Shown: positions 45,501-57,160, counted from the stretch's first letter. The stretch is 64,000 nt of DNA from Paragonimus westermani (GCA_008508345.1 QNGE01000896.1:14262-78261); one strand, 5' to 3'. Translations and numbers: made by a program. The notes: generated by a model from the letters alone, not told the origin.

Positions 45501-48500
45501 ACCGTATGCCAGCTGAGCGTTTACCGTACCGGGCATTATATACTGAGGCCACCAACAGTCGGGTAAAACCGCGTGGTGGTCAAGCAACAACATGGTCGCG
45601 AAATATGAAGACCTTGACTGCTCAGTTGAGCACTTCAGGCCAAGTACAACACAATACGTATGAACTTAGTTGTCAAGTCAGGATTGTGTGGAACTCAGAG
45701 TGTGAATTTGGTGTGATTTAGGGATTACAGACATGGTTACCATGGCACCGCGTCAAATATTCCAACGATGGCAGGCCGTAGTAACTTCAGTTCTCGAACA
45801 AAGACTGCACACACAAATTAGGGTTTCGCAGCCGGATTCCGGTCGCCTCCGCAGCAGCCAAGATACATTTCACACCTCTGGTATGAAGAAGTGTGACATA
45901 ACAGATCGGCTTGAATACGACATCCACATTGACTCCGTGATGTGTCAAACAGGCGGGTCAAAATTGCGCTGAAAATCCTTCGCTGTTGTCCAGTCGTCAG
46001 CTAAGCTATCTGCTATTCGTGTATTCTTCCTAACAAGCGCCTCGTTGTGTGTCCAATCCAACCTGCTCCACAGTAACATGAGAGTGAGCAAATAAAAAAC
46101 GAGGTAGAACTACTAGGCACTGCCTCTTTGAGGTGAAGACGTACAGTTGGCTTAAATGTGAATGTTAATCTTAGTTGTGCAGCATGGAACGTTCTTATCA
46201 GGGCCGTGTAGAGCCTTCTAGTCTGCGATACACCCGGTAATTCGCCGTTGTAAGGCAAGTTCATATAGATGGCTTTCCGTCCAACAGATAACTCACGGTC
46301 TTGCGGTTCCCTTCGTTGCATGTTCCAAGCTAGGAATTTTTCCGGCACGAAACGTTTCACACAAGAGTTTCGGTTCATTGTCTAGCCTGTCCTCAGTACA
46401 AATTTTGTAAATTTTGTAAAATTTGTGAAAATGAGTATGTTGGTCATTCCACATCCACTTCCTATGTATATCTCGTTTCAATAGTGCAACATCACGGGAA
46501 GCCAGTTTTCTATTTTGTTTCACTTCCATAGTGAACCAGCTTCCTGTGACCGGAGTTGGCTAGTGATAAGAGGGAGTCAGTGTCATTGTTGCTATCGACG
46601 ATACAGAAAACGTCTACAATACCGTTTGTAGAGTACGCACCACTCTATCAGTTCTGTTTGTTCTATCATGCCTATGAAAATGTCAGCGAGCAGTGGGCCT
46701 AGCGGTTGACCCATTGCAACTCCATTCTTCTGGCATTAGACTTTCCTCATCAAACTGAAACGGGATATCCTGCATGCAAACTAAGGTCTTTGAGTTACTC
46801 ATTCCGCACTCCGAATTGCATATCATCCGAGTGAACGTAGTCGAGCATAAAATCAATTGATACGTTCGTGAACAGCAAGCACATGTCCACTGAGCCAATG
46901 CTTGAACTGTTTTTTACTTGCTTAGGCTGGAAGAGCAGTTAACAGGACAGTTACGCTTTTGAGTTCTGCGAGAGGTTTACCGACTTTATAGAATGGTGTA
47001 CCGGCGGTTACAATCAGCCGTTGGACGATCGGGTATTTGTGAGTTATCCTCTCTAACTCCCTTCTTATTCAGAAGACGGTAGTTTTACAACTGTAAAATC
47101 AGCTCACTGTATGCCCACAGGACGGTGTCTTATTACGTAAGCGCTCGTGTGCTGTCAGCAGTGCGATCTGAAGTCCTATGAGCGCAGCTGGTTTTCGTCT
47201 GACTGGCGTGGTTGTACTTGAAAGGATCAAAACCTTAGTTATCGCATTCTTCCGAATCAGCACAGCATGCAGTTCTGAACACTACGTGATAATAGCAAAC
47301 GTTAAGAGTGAACCACGCTTTGACATATTTTCTGGAGCTGTTAGGCTGGTCATGTTGATGGACGCGTTGATTTCACGATGGCGGCTTAAGTGACTTATGT
47401 GTGTCTTGTGAATGTGAACCCATCAATTTCCGCCGCTTAGACTGTTTACGTGGTTTAGGCTAGGCACTGGCAACTAGGGCGAGGTGTTTGCGTAAAACAC
47501 AAACTCGAAGAATGAACGCTTTACCATCTAGACTTGACCTCATAAGGTATTACGAATCTGTCGGTAGATGTGCTGCCACAAATACTACGGAATTGAAGTC
47601 AACTATTATTTTTCGTCTTGTTCTCTTCGTTTGGGGCTTTTGTTTGACGCAAACAAAGCTCACATTGTCGTGGACTCCATTTTTTAAAGAATGTTTTCTT
47701 CTTCGCATTTAATTGCTTGGCCATAGATACTGTTGACTAGTTTTCTTAATTCGATGTATCTTTGATTGCGGTAGTATGAGAGGTAAAAGCGGAGCCTGTA
47801 ATTTCATGGTTATGACAACATTTTACAATTTGAAGCACATTCGGTGTTAGAACGTATCAAATGTATAAGAATGCACTTTACGGCGGTGAAACGTGACCAC
47901 TTAGGATTTGCAATGCAAAGCAATTTGAAGTCTTTAATTATCAGTTGTCGGATGTGACAGCTGTCATCGCATGGTGTCGGCGAATAAGCAGCTGTAAGGC
48001 TAGCCGACAGGTTTTTGATGTGAGAGTTGAGCAAGTTCAGTTACGTATGCCCTCAATACATAGTTAGGTCGTTAGATCATACTTTTGAATACAAGCCCGT
48101 CGTACTTCATGGCCATGCAATCTGAGCCGAACCCTACAGATTCACTGGTGCGAAGTGATCAATTAATGACTGCATCTGTCAAGGGGCTGGGGCCCTCACA
48201 CGGTCTCCTGCTTGATACGCATGTTATGGCGGGCTAACCAAGTTCGTCAATGTAGTTGTTCGAATCAGCTATCAGCGAAGTAATCACAGCCATTGAGACG
48301 AGATAGCAAAACTCACGGGGTAGCTCTGTCACTCCCATATGCAACTCGATTGTTTGTTTTCAGGGCGTAGGCACTTTGACACCGAATGTCTGGGTTTAGA
48401 TGGGGGTTTCAGGAATGGAGCATTGTTCTTTCGCTCTTATCTTTGAACTAAAGTTCCTTTTTATCATGACTATGATAGTTGCATACCAGCGGTAACTATC

Positions 48501-49578
48501 TCGCCTTCATCTCATATGAATCCACACATCTAAAATGAGCATCGAGTGTGTCAGACGCTAAATATCGAATTTGTCGTATGATGTCTGTTGCATACTTGCT
48601 TGCCGGCTTCTAAAGTTTCCAACAAGAAAGTACTGAAGGTAGAATGATTAAGCGTATGCTCGGGACACTTGTGGGCGTAAACCAAACTCTGGTATCCCTA
48701 TTTTATTTGAGATTGATTTCAAAGTACGGTGGGTACAGTGTTTTGTTCACTTCTCATCACCTACTTTTTGACCTTGATTTGCTACTCAAGCTGAACAAAC
48801 TTGTGCTATAGGGATGCAAGCACTAACAGCTCTTTCTCATGCCAAGGTATCTATAGACAATATACACCACCTTTTGGTTAATCGAGAAGTAAGTTGAACC
48901 TTCAGAAACAACTAATCTAGTTCAAACAAGCAATCTCCGATAATCGTCCAACTGGCTATTGTTTGCACGTCTTTTGAGTTCCGTCGCTGTTTGCCTCGAT
49001 TATCACAGCCTAGGCTCAGTGTTGGACCCACAAATGACCTGGTATGTCGCGTTGCAACACACCTTGCAGTGCAAATGCTCACAAGGATGTTGGCGGTCAC
49101 AGTCTCGTGATTGGTTCTAATTCACCGGCCTTTTATGTGACACCTGCGTTGTCGTTCACTGGACCGTCGGTCTTATGGATAGGCGTTTAAATGGGTCAGC
49201 TGAGAGAGAGAGACTGATTACCTTTTCATTGGCTAGCGTTGATATTTTTCACCACCAAGAATCGGAGCGTCGTTTTCCGTTTTTTCACTTTCAAACTACG
49301 GACCCTTGAAGTATGAATGCAGTCGCCGCTCATTCTTGGACTCAGCTACAGACGGATCCACTTGGATGCTGAGTGCTGCGATTGCTACCCACTGATAACT
49401 CATGACCCAAAGTGCTCTTCTTTGTGTGCATGCAGTCTCGCTTATTCTCTCAGAATTACTTTGTCAATTTCATTGCGTTTTTTGTTTACAGGTTGGTACG
49501 GACTTTTTGGAAGAGGCTATCACAGGTCTCGAGGACCATGTCCAATCTGTCGACATCGTGGCATTTAACAAGGTTTGA
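39446..49578 (+). CDS. Elongation factor 1 subunit beta/delta (five visible exons, 5' end missing)
   Basis: The exons join to about 199 codons of an eEF1B-type guanine-nucleotide exchange subunit. It recharges eEF1A with GTP during translation elongation in the cytoplasm (family knowledge). In order: a heptad-like coiled-coil stretch ([23 protein letters not shown]); the acidic linker [16 protein letters not shown] with [12 protein letters not shown]; the exchange domain ([42 protein letters not shown]); and the C-terminus [10 protein letters not shown] through VDIVAFNKV. The zipper-like N-terminus and the HVQSVDI ending favour eEF1D over the GST-like-headed eEF1B2, so I give no symbol. Splice phases (2, 1, 0, 1, 0) all match. 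The first exon or exons, about 70-80 residues if like other animals, are not visible. No stop interrupts the exons, so the gene is probably functional. Confidence 0.93.
40532..40683 (+). CDS. eEF1 beta/delta exon b
   Basis: Acceptor TTTATCTGCAG. Encodes [16 protein letters not shown], an Ala/Ser/Val linker, and the acidic DLFACDDE motif typical of the family. The donor is GAG/GCAAGT, a GC-type splice site. Confidence 0.9.
41616..41682 (+). CDS. eEF1 beta/delta exon c
   Basis: Acceptor CACTCTTCAG, donor GTAAGT. Encodes [20 protein letters not shown], the acidic-to-basic linker before the exchange domain. Phase 0 in, phase 1 out. Confidence 0.92.
41856..42049 (+). CDS. eEF1 beta/delta exon d (exchange domain)
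   Basis: Acceptor AATTTTCAG, donor GTGAGA. Encodes most of the guanine-nucleotide exchange domain: [52 protein letters not shown]. Phase 1 in, phase 0 out. Confidence 0.96.
43430..45640 (+). mobile_element. RTE-like LINE (copy C) inside the last intron of the elongation factor gene
   Basis: It begins with a degraded endonuclease stretch. From 43730 it reads [20 protein letters not shown] and [20 protein letters not shown], then [20 protein letters not shown], the C-terminal half of an APE-type endonuclease. The linker follows ([35 protein letters not shown]). The RT front and most catalytic motifs fall in the 460-base N gap. After it come [61 protein letters not shown] and [20 protein letters not shown]. 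It ends with [20 protein letters not shown]. The motif order is that of the RTE clade. Several frameshifts; sense orientation relative to the host gene. Confidence 0.85.
44466..44925. other. Assembly gap (460 N)
   Basis: The sequence is undetermined. It falls in the RT domain of RTE copy C, as expected if similar copies elsewhere in the genome prevented assembly. Confidence 0.99.
46000..47140 (-). mobile_element. Penelope-like element in antisense within the elongation factor intron
   Basis: On the minus strand, right to left: [15 protein letters not shown] (about 47010), then [20 protein letters not shown] (about 46720-46660), the PLE RT grip motif. [12 protein letters not shown] follows where YVDDTF is expected, so the first catalytic Asp is lost in this frame. 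[13 protein letters not shown] and [14 protein letters not shown] (46480-46400) follow. The GIY-YIG core comes next: [20 protein letters not shown] then RRLLGRIHE (about 46090-46016). Frameshifts and stops throughout. The nuclease signature differs from that at 36490 and 7250, so at least two or three PLE families are present in the window. Confidence 0.82.
47141..49491. other. Rest of last elongation factor intron; no gene recognised
   Basis: Contains a diverged repeat pair partner (48340-48450) but no coding signature. Short frames such as 47488-47712 lack known motifs. Confidence 0.45.
48340..48450 (+). repeat. Diverged direct repeat, first copy
   Basis: Resembles 49880-49990. Both carry CTCG-TT-TTTGTTTTCA followed by GG-GT-GGCAC-TTGA and, later, GCATTGTT. 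One copy is in the intron and the other downstream of the gene. Confidence 0.5.
49492..49578 (+). CDS. eEF1 beta/delta terminal exon
   Basis: Acceptor TTTTGTTTACAG. 28 codons from [14 protein letters not shown] to VDIVAFNKV, then TGA. This is the conserved last strand-helix-strand of the exchange domain. It is separated by 7442 bases from the exon that precedes it in the protein. No canonical AATAAA was seen in the first 150 bases after the stop. Confidence 0.96.
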   Translation, partial: VGTDFLEEAITGLEDHVQSVDIVAFNKV

Positions 49579-49879
49579 TTGAATGCAATAATGTCCGTGT
49601 TGTTACATCGAACCCCCCGACCATTGTGTCAAACTCGCCCCTTGTTTTGGATTGCAAATAGAGTCTCTGCTTTGTGGATGTTCGTTTGTTTTTGTTTTGT
49701 GAACACCAGGGTGGTTCAAAGGAATGGAACCTAGCAACTGCATGGGAATGTTAGTTTTGTCCTTACTAATTCCAGGCTACTCGTAATGAAATGGCATCTC
49801 CGTTACAGAGAACTAAGTATAGAGAGAAAAAGTAAAATTCCAAATAATTCAGAGGCTACTACTGGCACTTCCATTCATA

Positions 49880-49990
49880 GCTCGGTTATTTGTTTTCAAG
49901 GTGTTGGCACCTTGATGTTGAGTATTTGAATTTGTGCATTGTTTGCAGTATTCAGCATGCGTTCTTTTCTTTTGCTTCCTACTCGGAGCT
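49880..49990 (+). repeat. Diverged direct repeat, second copy
   Basis: Partner of 48340-48450; see that entry. It lies 300 bases downstream of the elongation factor stop codon. Confidence 0.5.
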
Positions 49991-50212
49991 TGTTCTTCCA
50001 TCCTTGGTCACCTGGCAGCCGGGCACCACTGTGAACCACTAAGGTGTCATCTATGACGTTGACGCTGACGGCGAGTACATGGGTCGAAATCTCACTTCGA
50101 CAAACGCTAGAGCATCGACTCCACGCTAAGTCACTGTATTTTGGAGTTAGGTCTGCTTTTCACTTGGTGGTTGAGCGTTTGGGTTTGATAATTCGGTCGT
50201 GCCTAATGTGAG

Positions 50213-50438
50213 GTCAGTGGCGCAGTGGTCAACACAGTTGTCTCATGAAAGCGTGGCCGGAGTTCACATCCCGACCGTGACAAAGATATGCACTACTAAT
50301 GAGCTCTGATGGGAGCGAAACTCGAGTCTAATGCTTCTTATTGGAAGAGGCTGACTGGAAAGTCTATCTGAATGCGAAAGGTGCGATCAACTGTGAGTGA
50401 TGTTCAACTTGTAATTTACCAAATCCCCGACTACTCAT
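50213..50438 (+). repeat. tRNA-derived SINE, copy 1 (most complete)
   Basis: The head has an internal polymerase III promoter: an A box TGGCGCAGTGGT at 50218 and a B box-like GGAGTTCACATCCCG at 50259. The body contains TATGCACTACTAATGAGCTC, GGAGCGAAACTCGAGTCTA and GGAAAGTCTATCTGAATGCG, and ends near AATCCCCGACTACTCA. Three more copies in the last 10 kb share this body. The tRNA of origin cannot be named by eye. Confidence 0.8.
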
Positions 50439-51109
50439 CGCTAGTCTCGATTTTCTCCATCTCAAGTGATGTACACCTGGGTTTGTTCGCTTATTCACTT
50501 TACCACGTAGCGTATGATACTCTGTTAATTGTTATACTGGCTGACCTTGTTTTAAGTAGTTTTGCAGACTAATTACTGACCATATCGGATCATTTAAATA
50601 ATGGTGCGTTTCGTATTCGCATGTTTCTATGAGATTGAGTTAGGCCTGAGCATGTTTGTTGTTTCACATATAGATCACTTAAGATTGTTGGTCCCCTCAC
50701 CTCTCCAAGTACCGCCATCTCACCAACTCGCTGTCTAATGTCATGTGCGAGGGTAGCGACCCAGCTGTGCATTTGACTAGGTGCGCCCCACGCTAACCAA
50801 CACCCTATGGTACGAAATTTAAAAAGTCAGTAACATAGGTCATTGCTTAGCTTAAGCATCCCATTTTCAGGCGAATCAGAATGGATTATCACAATTCGAC
50901 ACATATCGCGAACTCAGTACTGTGGTAGTTATGGTAGTTGTTTTTACTATCCTATTTATAGCCACAGCTTCTAGCATTATTCGCTGGACGCTGTGGTATT
51001 GTTCTTCCTGTTAACTGATTCGCTTGCCTCAACCCCTAGGGTTGAAGCTATTCAGATTTTTCTGGTTTTCCGAGCAGGATCTTTAACGCGGCTGCTGTCA
51101 TGTACACAA

Positions 51110-53370
51110 TTAACGATACCAAGGCGGAGGATTGCTACAGCTGTGTACTTCGCCCCCACGGTCCCTAAATTTCGAGCACCGTATTTTAGTACGGGAAAAA
51201 GCATTTTGTTACATGGACACCTCCCCGTGGTTCTCAGACGTGGACACAACTCGATCACATGTCAGTCAGTTAGCGGTAGCACGACTCGGTTAAAGACTGC
51301 GGTGCATTTTGAAGCAACCACCTGGACTCGGACCATGGTGTTGTGTGTGTGCCCATTTCGTTTTGTCGTTTGCCCGGCGGCCATGAACTCAAATGTGGGA
51401 TAATTAGTTGGCATTCGAGTGAGGGGAGTGTGAAGAACGCTAAGCGGGAAGCCTTAATGGACAAATTGGTCAGTTCGAGTCAGGTGGGAGAAACTGGCGA
51501 GCACTGGGAACAAATGGTAGTAGTTATGAAGGCTTGTTGTGAGGTGTGTGTGTGTGTGCTGTGATGTGACAGAAGTGGACTTTTGTCACGTCGACCAACC
51601 TGATGAACAAGCGTCGCTCGATCCCACCTGGCTATCAGTATGCCGACGACCGTGGATAATTTCGAGGCAAGCTGACGAAAAGCTTGCGTGAAGACCCCGT
51701 GAGCGCGCCACTTGGTCGAACAGCCGAAAGAGATGGAACGAGCGTTTTTCATCTGGGAATATTACAAAACTCTTTTCCCTGACCCGTGGTTGTACTGGCT
51801 GTCGAGTGGGTGCGAGTGAGGCAGTATGTGGAAAAGAGTTAATCGTAATCGTCATGCTAGACGGCAATACGTCAGCGGTTCACACCGATGCTTAACTGCC
51901 ACAAAGATATTTCACTTATCACCAGCGAATCTCGCGGACTTGACAAGTGGGCTGACCATATCGATGGACAGTTCAGCTGGTCTCAGTCGGACGATGTGGA
52001 CGACAGGACCCGACTGGTCAATTATTGCATTTCCGACGTGTGCGGACGTGTGCCTGGAGCTTAATTTGTTGGAACGTAACAAGCCTCCTGAGCCAGATCC
52101 TCCCCTCCCCTCTTCTCTCTTTCCACTGGTGGTGGGAGGGGTTGATATCAGAACTGAGAAAACTGGTGCAGACGATTTGGTATTTGTCAGCAGTAATTCT
52201 CGTTTTCACAAGCTTTATGTGACAGCCACAGAGGCATCGGCCGGGTGTTTGTTTCGTCCAGGTTATTCTCTGGTCTCATTTTAGGTCGGCACAGTAAGCC
52301 CAGAGGAGGTGAGATGTGCGAAGAACGGGCGGGTTTCCGATGCGATCATGGGTGTGTCGACCACATTTTCACCTTGCGACGGGTGTTGCAACATCGGCAC
52401 TCCTATGGGCAGCCGACGGTGGTGGCCTTTTTGGACCTGGAACTGTTTTCTTAGCAGAGGATTTTCAGGGAAATACGTGAACCTGTTGAGACAACTGTGT
52501 ACCCAAGCAAGGTGTGTTTATAGGCAACTGTCTGGGCGTTCATCATTTCTGATAGTGTTTGTCAAAATTGTCCGATCTCCCCCTCCCTGTTCATTTTTCT
52601 CATGGACGACATTCTAGAAGGTATACTTAAGGAGTCCAGTACGTTTGCTGTTGAGCTTCTCCCCGGTGCTTTGTTGACCTATCTGGAGTGTGCAAGTGAT
52701 ACTGTCTCACTTAATTCCTCCCCCGAAGGGACGTCGACCATGTTGAACAAGATGATTGAACGAGCTAGTTTTGATGGAACGCGTTTCGCACCGTCATATT
52801 GCAAAATGCTTCTTCAAGACTGGGGCACTCCCACTCCTGCGTTGTTTTTTGCAGACATACTTGGGTGGCACTATCTGATCAGTCTGTAGTATTGGTGATG
52901 AAATATCAGCGAGGATGGCAAAGGCATGAATTGCGTTTGCCTACCTGCGTCATCTATAGCGTCGAAAGGATGTTCGGTTGTCGCTGAAGGGAAAGGTATG
53001 TAATGCTTATGTGCGTTCTCCTTCGCTCTATGACCCGGGAACGTTGCTTGTTCTCGGTGAAGATGTTGACGGTCTTCTGTTTGACCATTGTTTTCTCCGC
53101 CAACTGACCCAGATTAAGTGGACTGATAGCGTGAGCAACATGGCCGTTCGCTGGCGCGCGTTCCGGAACGCTCAGAATGCTCGGTCAATTGGTCAATTAG
53201 TGGTCCTGTTGCGCAGCCTACGATGTTTGAGTCACGTACTCCGTATGCCATTTGATCGTTTAGCTTGGCGAGCTTGATATACTGAGATCACCAACAGCTG
53301 GGTAAAACCGCATGGTGACTAAACAACAACGTGGTCACGAAATATGAGGATCCTGACTGCTCCATTGAGC
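51110..53370 (+). mobile_element. RTE-like LINE (copy D), endonuclease to 3' end
   Basis: The order is as in copy C but without an assembly gap: a degraded endonuclease tail (51110-51370; LLQLCTSPPRSL, HFVLSFARRP), the linker (EHWEQMVVVMKACCE; KEMERAFFIWEYYKTLFPDP at about 51730), and RT. RT pieces include FLSRGFSGKYVNLLRQLCTQ, FSWTTF-type DDIL box remnants (52602), LECASDTVSLNSSPE where the catalytic YADD is expected, and KMLLQDWGTPTPAL. SVLGDEISAR-type remnants, LSLKGKVCNAYVRSPSLYDP and FDHCFLRQLTQIKWTDSVSN follow (52980-53130), ending with SHVLRMPFDRLAWRA. Many stops. Same family as copies A, B and C by shared phrases. Confidence 0.82.
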
Positions 53371-54970
53371 AAATTGGGTAAGTGTCGTCTCGTGGCTGTG
53401 GTCCTTATGATCGTTCAAGTTGCTGGTTAGGAACGCTATCCGAGATGGCGGTGTGCTGGAGTTAATGGTATACCCGCATTCATATCATTTTTTGATTTAG
53501 AATCTTCCTGTTATCGTTTTCTTTCAGGATATTCCACGTCACTTCTCTGTTGGAGGGCGGCCCGAGCCACAGTGTCCTCTGGTCAGACTCTTGACCGCTA
53601 TGAGGATGATGATGGTTGCTTTTGAAGTTGTGCACGGTTGGTTTTACGTGGCTACTGCGTGAAAATTATCGTTACGTCTACCTGCAGATCGATGTGCACT
53701 TACGCAATATTTCGACAGCCTGCTTTCTTGTGGTTTACGTTGAAATGTGATTGATAAGACTGTTATCTAATGTAGTAAGCATGTCCAGCGTTTGCCTCGG
53801 TTCAAGCCACATTGGGTGTGTACAAAATGGCAGCAGACCGCGGAGTTCCGCCGATTTGCAATCCATTACAGGTCAACTGTCACTCCCTGACTATACTTCA
53901 GATTTTGAGGAATAACTATTGGTGATAGAAACATCCACATATCTGGTAATGAATCAAATCAAGTTACGGCACAGAGAGTGTTTTTTAGTCTACTTGAAGG
54001 ACTCTCCACAGTGTGATACTCAGGAGCAACAAATGCATTGAACTGGTGGACGAAATTTTGCGCATTTTCTTTGTCGTTAATCTGTGACCCTGTTGAGAAC
54101 GTACCACAGTCTCTTTTATGAACCATACTACTTGGTTGATTTACTGAATTTTCATTTCAATGACCTTGCTAGTTTCACTAGTTGTTCTCATTTTGAGACC
54201 ATAGCTTCATTTTTGTGTTTTGATAGCATTGAACCCCGGACCGCTTGTTTGGTATTCCCTTCTGACACACGCGTTTCTTTCGACCCGTCCGAACCAACGA
54301 AAAACTTCAGCTCAGTTAAGTGTAGTGAGTTAGTGTGACTAGATAGGTTGATTTGTGTATCATTTCCCCACAGTTTTTGTTGAAAATATTCCTCAGTCTA
54401 ACTGCCAAAATGCAAATCAGTCCGTAGTCCCAACTTAATTTTTTTCTTCCAGTTAATATGCTTTTTAAAGAAAAGAAAATCACAACACTATTTTGAGATG
54501 AAAACTATGCCAGAACACGCTTGTAAATGGTGAACCGGAATGAACAGGTAGATAGACCCAGTCTGGTCACAGAAACCTTCAACAAGTCATGCACCAGTTG
54601 GACACATGCCCATGCCCTGAGTTAATTGAGCCAAGGATAAACACTGGATTTGGTGACTTTATTTGGTAATAGTCTTCGACTTATCTGAACCTAGTAGGGG
54701 CAGAATGAACAACACAAGTTGTCCCCACTAAGTCCGCATACACATTCACTGGCAAACCTCTCATTCTGGTCTGCAGACTTTACGAGATCCATCGCTGCGG
54801 GACTGGACGAAATTGGCTTCCCAAGGAGAATGACACTTATTGAAGAACGTCTACTGTATCTGGCAAGCATTATGTCATAACAGAATGCGAACACTGGAGT
54901 CATATCTGTAAATTGAGGAGTTCTGGTCGGGGCCGTAGCACGGCTATGCTCTATTGACGATCTCAAACAA
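53371..54970. other. No gene recognised
   Basis: Includes the short repeat at 53510-53590 related to 36940-37025. An 84-codon frame at 54084-54338 has no known motif. Confidence 0.4.
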
Positions 54971-55105
54971 GTGCGAAACCCGAATTAAGTGTCTTTTCGG
55001 AGGGGGCCGACTGGAAAGTCTATGGGATATGACAGCTGCGATCAATTGTGGGTGATGTTTGATTTGTATGAAAACCAAAATCCCCTAATACTCACCACTG
55101 ATCGC
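54971..55105 (+). repeat. SINE copy 2 (5' truncated)
   Basis: Starts within the body of the family at GTGCGAAACCCGAATT and runs through GACTGGAAAGTCTATGGGA to AATCCCCTAATACTCA. The tRNA-like head is missing. Confidence 0.7.
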
Positions 55106-55636
55106 ATAAATATGTTGGTTGTGACTCGAAATTTGAAGTGAATCATGAGAAAGATGAAAGATTTAACTCCGAGTTTCCAATGCCTACCCACAAATGCCTG
55201 TTAGACGTTCACGCCACGGTGGTGGGAAGAAGGTGGAAACCATGTTGAGCTGAGTTCCACATCGTCTGACGAGAGGCTGTACGGGTTCCAGTCACCAGGC
55301 TCAGTACCAATGTTGGCCCGTCCAACGCCTGACGAATTCTGTGGAGTTAGGCAACCAACTGAAGTAAGTTTGTAGTCAGGCTGCCGGTTTATTGTATCCG
55401 GCTTGTGCCCGACCCATTGGCATCATTAAGTTTCACAGAACAGGCCGAAGTTTATACACTGGTCAACTGACAATATGGGCTTGCTGCTGGAACCTGTGAA
55501 CATCAAGGAAGAGCACTCACTTGCACTGACATTCTCGGGTTTGAGGCGCAGTTCAAACGCCGTCGTCCGGGTAAACAAAAGTCTCGCACAATAATGTGTT
55601 CTAAAAGTACAAATCGGGTTGGACCGGGATTGGTAC

Positions 55637-57160
55637 TCACGGCTGAACCCACGGCAAACAAACCTTGAGGATTGGTTGTTTTTTGCGCATAGAACCGGCT
55701 GTCGACAATGCTTCGATATACTTGAGAATTTGTGGGCTGTGAGCACCCATCACGATCTTAAACGAACATGCGACTCTAATACAGTGATTTATGGTCGATA
55801 GGTGTCTTGCAATGGATGAAGTGGCGTTTCGTCCTCGCTGAGTATCACTCATTGGCTGGTGATTCAGTGCAACTCTCACCCAGTTTGGAGTGTGCTTATT
55901 GACCATAGTTCCAAGCGTTCTTTCTGTTCTACCAATATGTGTTCCCGCAAGTTGCATTTTCCGGAGGAGTGAGTTTACTCCATTTCCGGATGAAACTTTC
56001 TGGGAAATAGTTAACACGAGGAGTTTCATACATCACCGTTCGTGCAGCTTGTAATGTATCCTGGGAGCATATTCTTGACGCTCTGTAAAACAGTGTACGT
56101 GCTAGTGGCCTTTTGCATGCAACAGGAACAAAACTCGTGAAGTTCGTGTATTATCCCGTCCATGTTGGTCCACGGTGCACTGAACGTTCAGTAGGTCCGT
56201 CTGAATGGTGTCTGACCACTATGTCCAAGAAGGGTAAACTGTTCTGACTTTCGTACTCAACCGTGACAGAGATTTGGGTAGACTGAGTTAAAGCTTGAAT
56301 CGTTCTTTCTACCTGTTCCTTGTCTCGCCCAATCAAGAACATATCGTCGACATACCGTTTGTAAATTCTGAGTTCATCCACAAGTGGAACTAGTGCCTGT
56401 TCAATTTTGGCTATGAGCACATCCACTAAAATTGGATCAAGTGAGATTCCCATGGCTATTTCATCTACCTGTTGAAAGTGCTTACCCGAAAAATAAAATC
56501 CCAGTTTCCGTGCAGGGTAAACGTTTCAAATAGTCAACAGAGAATGGAAGAAAAATGAAGTGAGATAGAACCGAATAACATAAAATTTACCGTTTCGCTT
56601 AATGGTACGTTCCTAAATAAGGCATTAACAACAACTAACGTCGTATCTCTGGCAATATTCAAGTTTTCAATATATGGTATCAATTCGCAAGTGTCTTTCA
56701 AAGTATACACATAATTCTTGTCAAAGAGATTTTGAACTGTGAACCAGCCATTTTGCTAGCTCACGGTAGGGAGACTCGTTCACTGCTAAAATGGGCTGCA
56801 TAGGAATTCCAGATTTGTGGGCTTTAGCCAAACCACACCGTTTTGAAGTCTTGGTACCCGCAGGTTTTAACATATGATATTCTCTTTTATTGATGGACCC
56901 ATACAATAGAACTATCCGTAATTCACGGTATGTATGTTCCTCTACTAACAGAACAGTGTCCAGTTTGTTTGTATGTCTGAATTTGCGGGAGTCCGCGGGA
57001 GTTTCTTCCACCTTGTTAATACATTCTTGGTGGTTTATCACCACAGCATCGATCTCTTTGTCCAAATTCAGAATTGTTTTCATCTCTCTTCAGTTGTTGC
57101 AGAGCATCCAGATGTTCATCAGTTAGACAGCATTTCTGTTGTATTGGAGACCGTTGGAAG
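55637..57160 (-). mobile_element. Penelope-like element, nearly complete decayed ORF
   Basis: Minus strand, right to left: LTDEHLDALQQLKRDEN (about 57125-57075), then IDAVVINHQECINKVEET (about 57050) and CGLAKAHKSGIPMQPILAV (about 56835). YVYTLKDTCELIPYIENLNI follows (about 56710-56655), then RYVDDMFLIGRDKEQVERTI with the catalytic Asp pair (about 56355) and NSLPFLDIVVRHHSDGP. The GIY-YIG part is THIGRTERTLGTMVNKHTPN (about 55940), with the His-Leu-Ser helix and the tail HSPQILKYIEALSTAGS. The grip motif before YVDD is degraded to MGISLDPILVDVLIA. Stops and frameshifts separate the parts. It is the best-preserved PLE here. Confidence 0.85.

Noticed and set aside
50213..50290. A functional tRNA gene
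   Set aside because: A- and B-box-like sequences are present but the acceptor and anticodon stems do not fold convincingly, and the sequence continues into a SINE body shared with three other copies.
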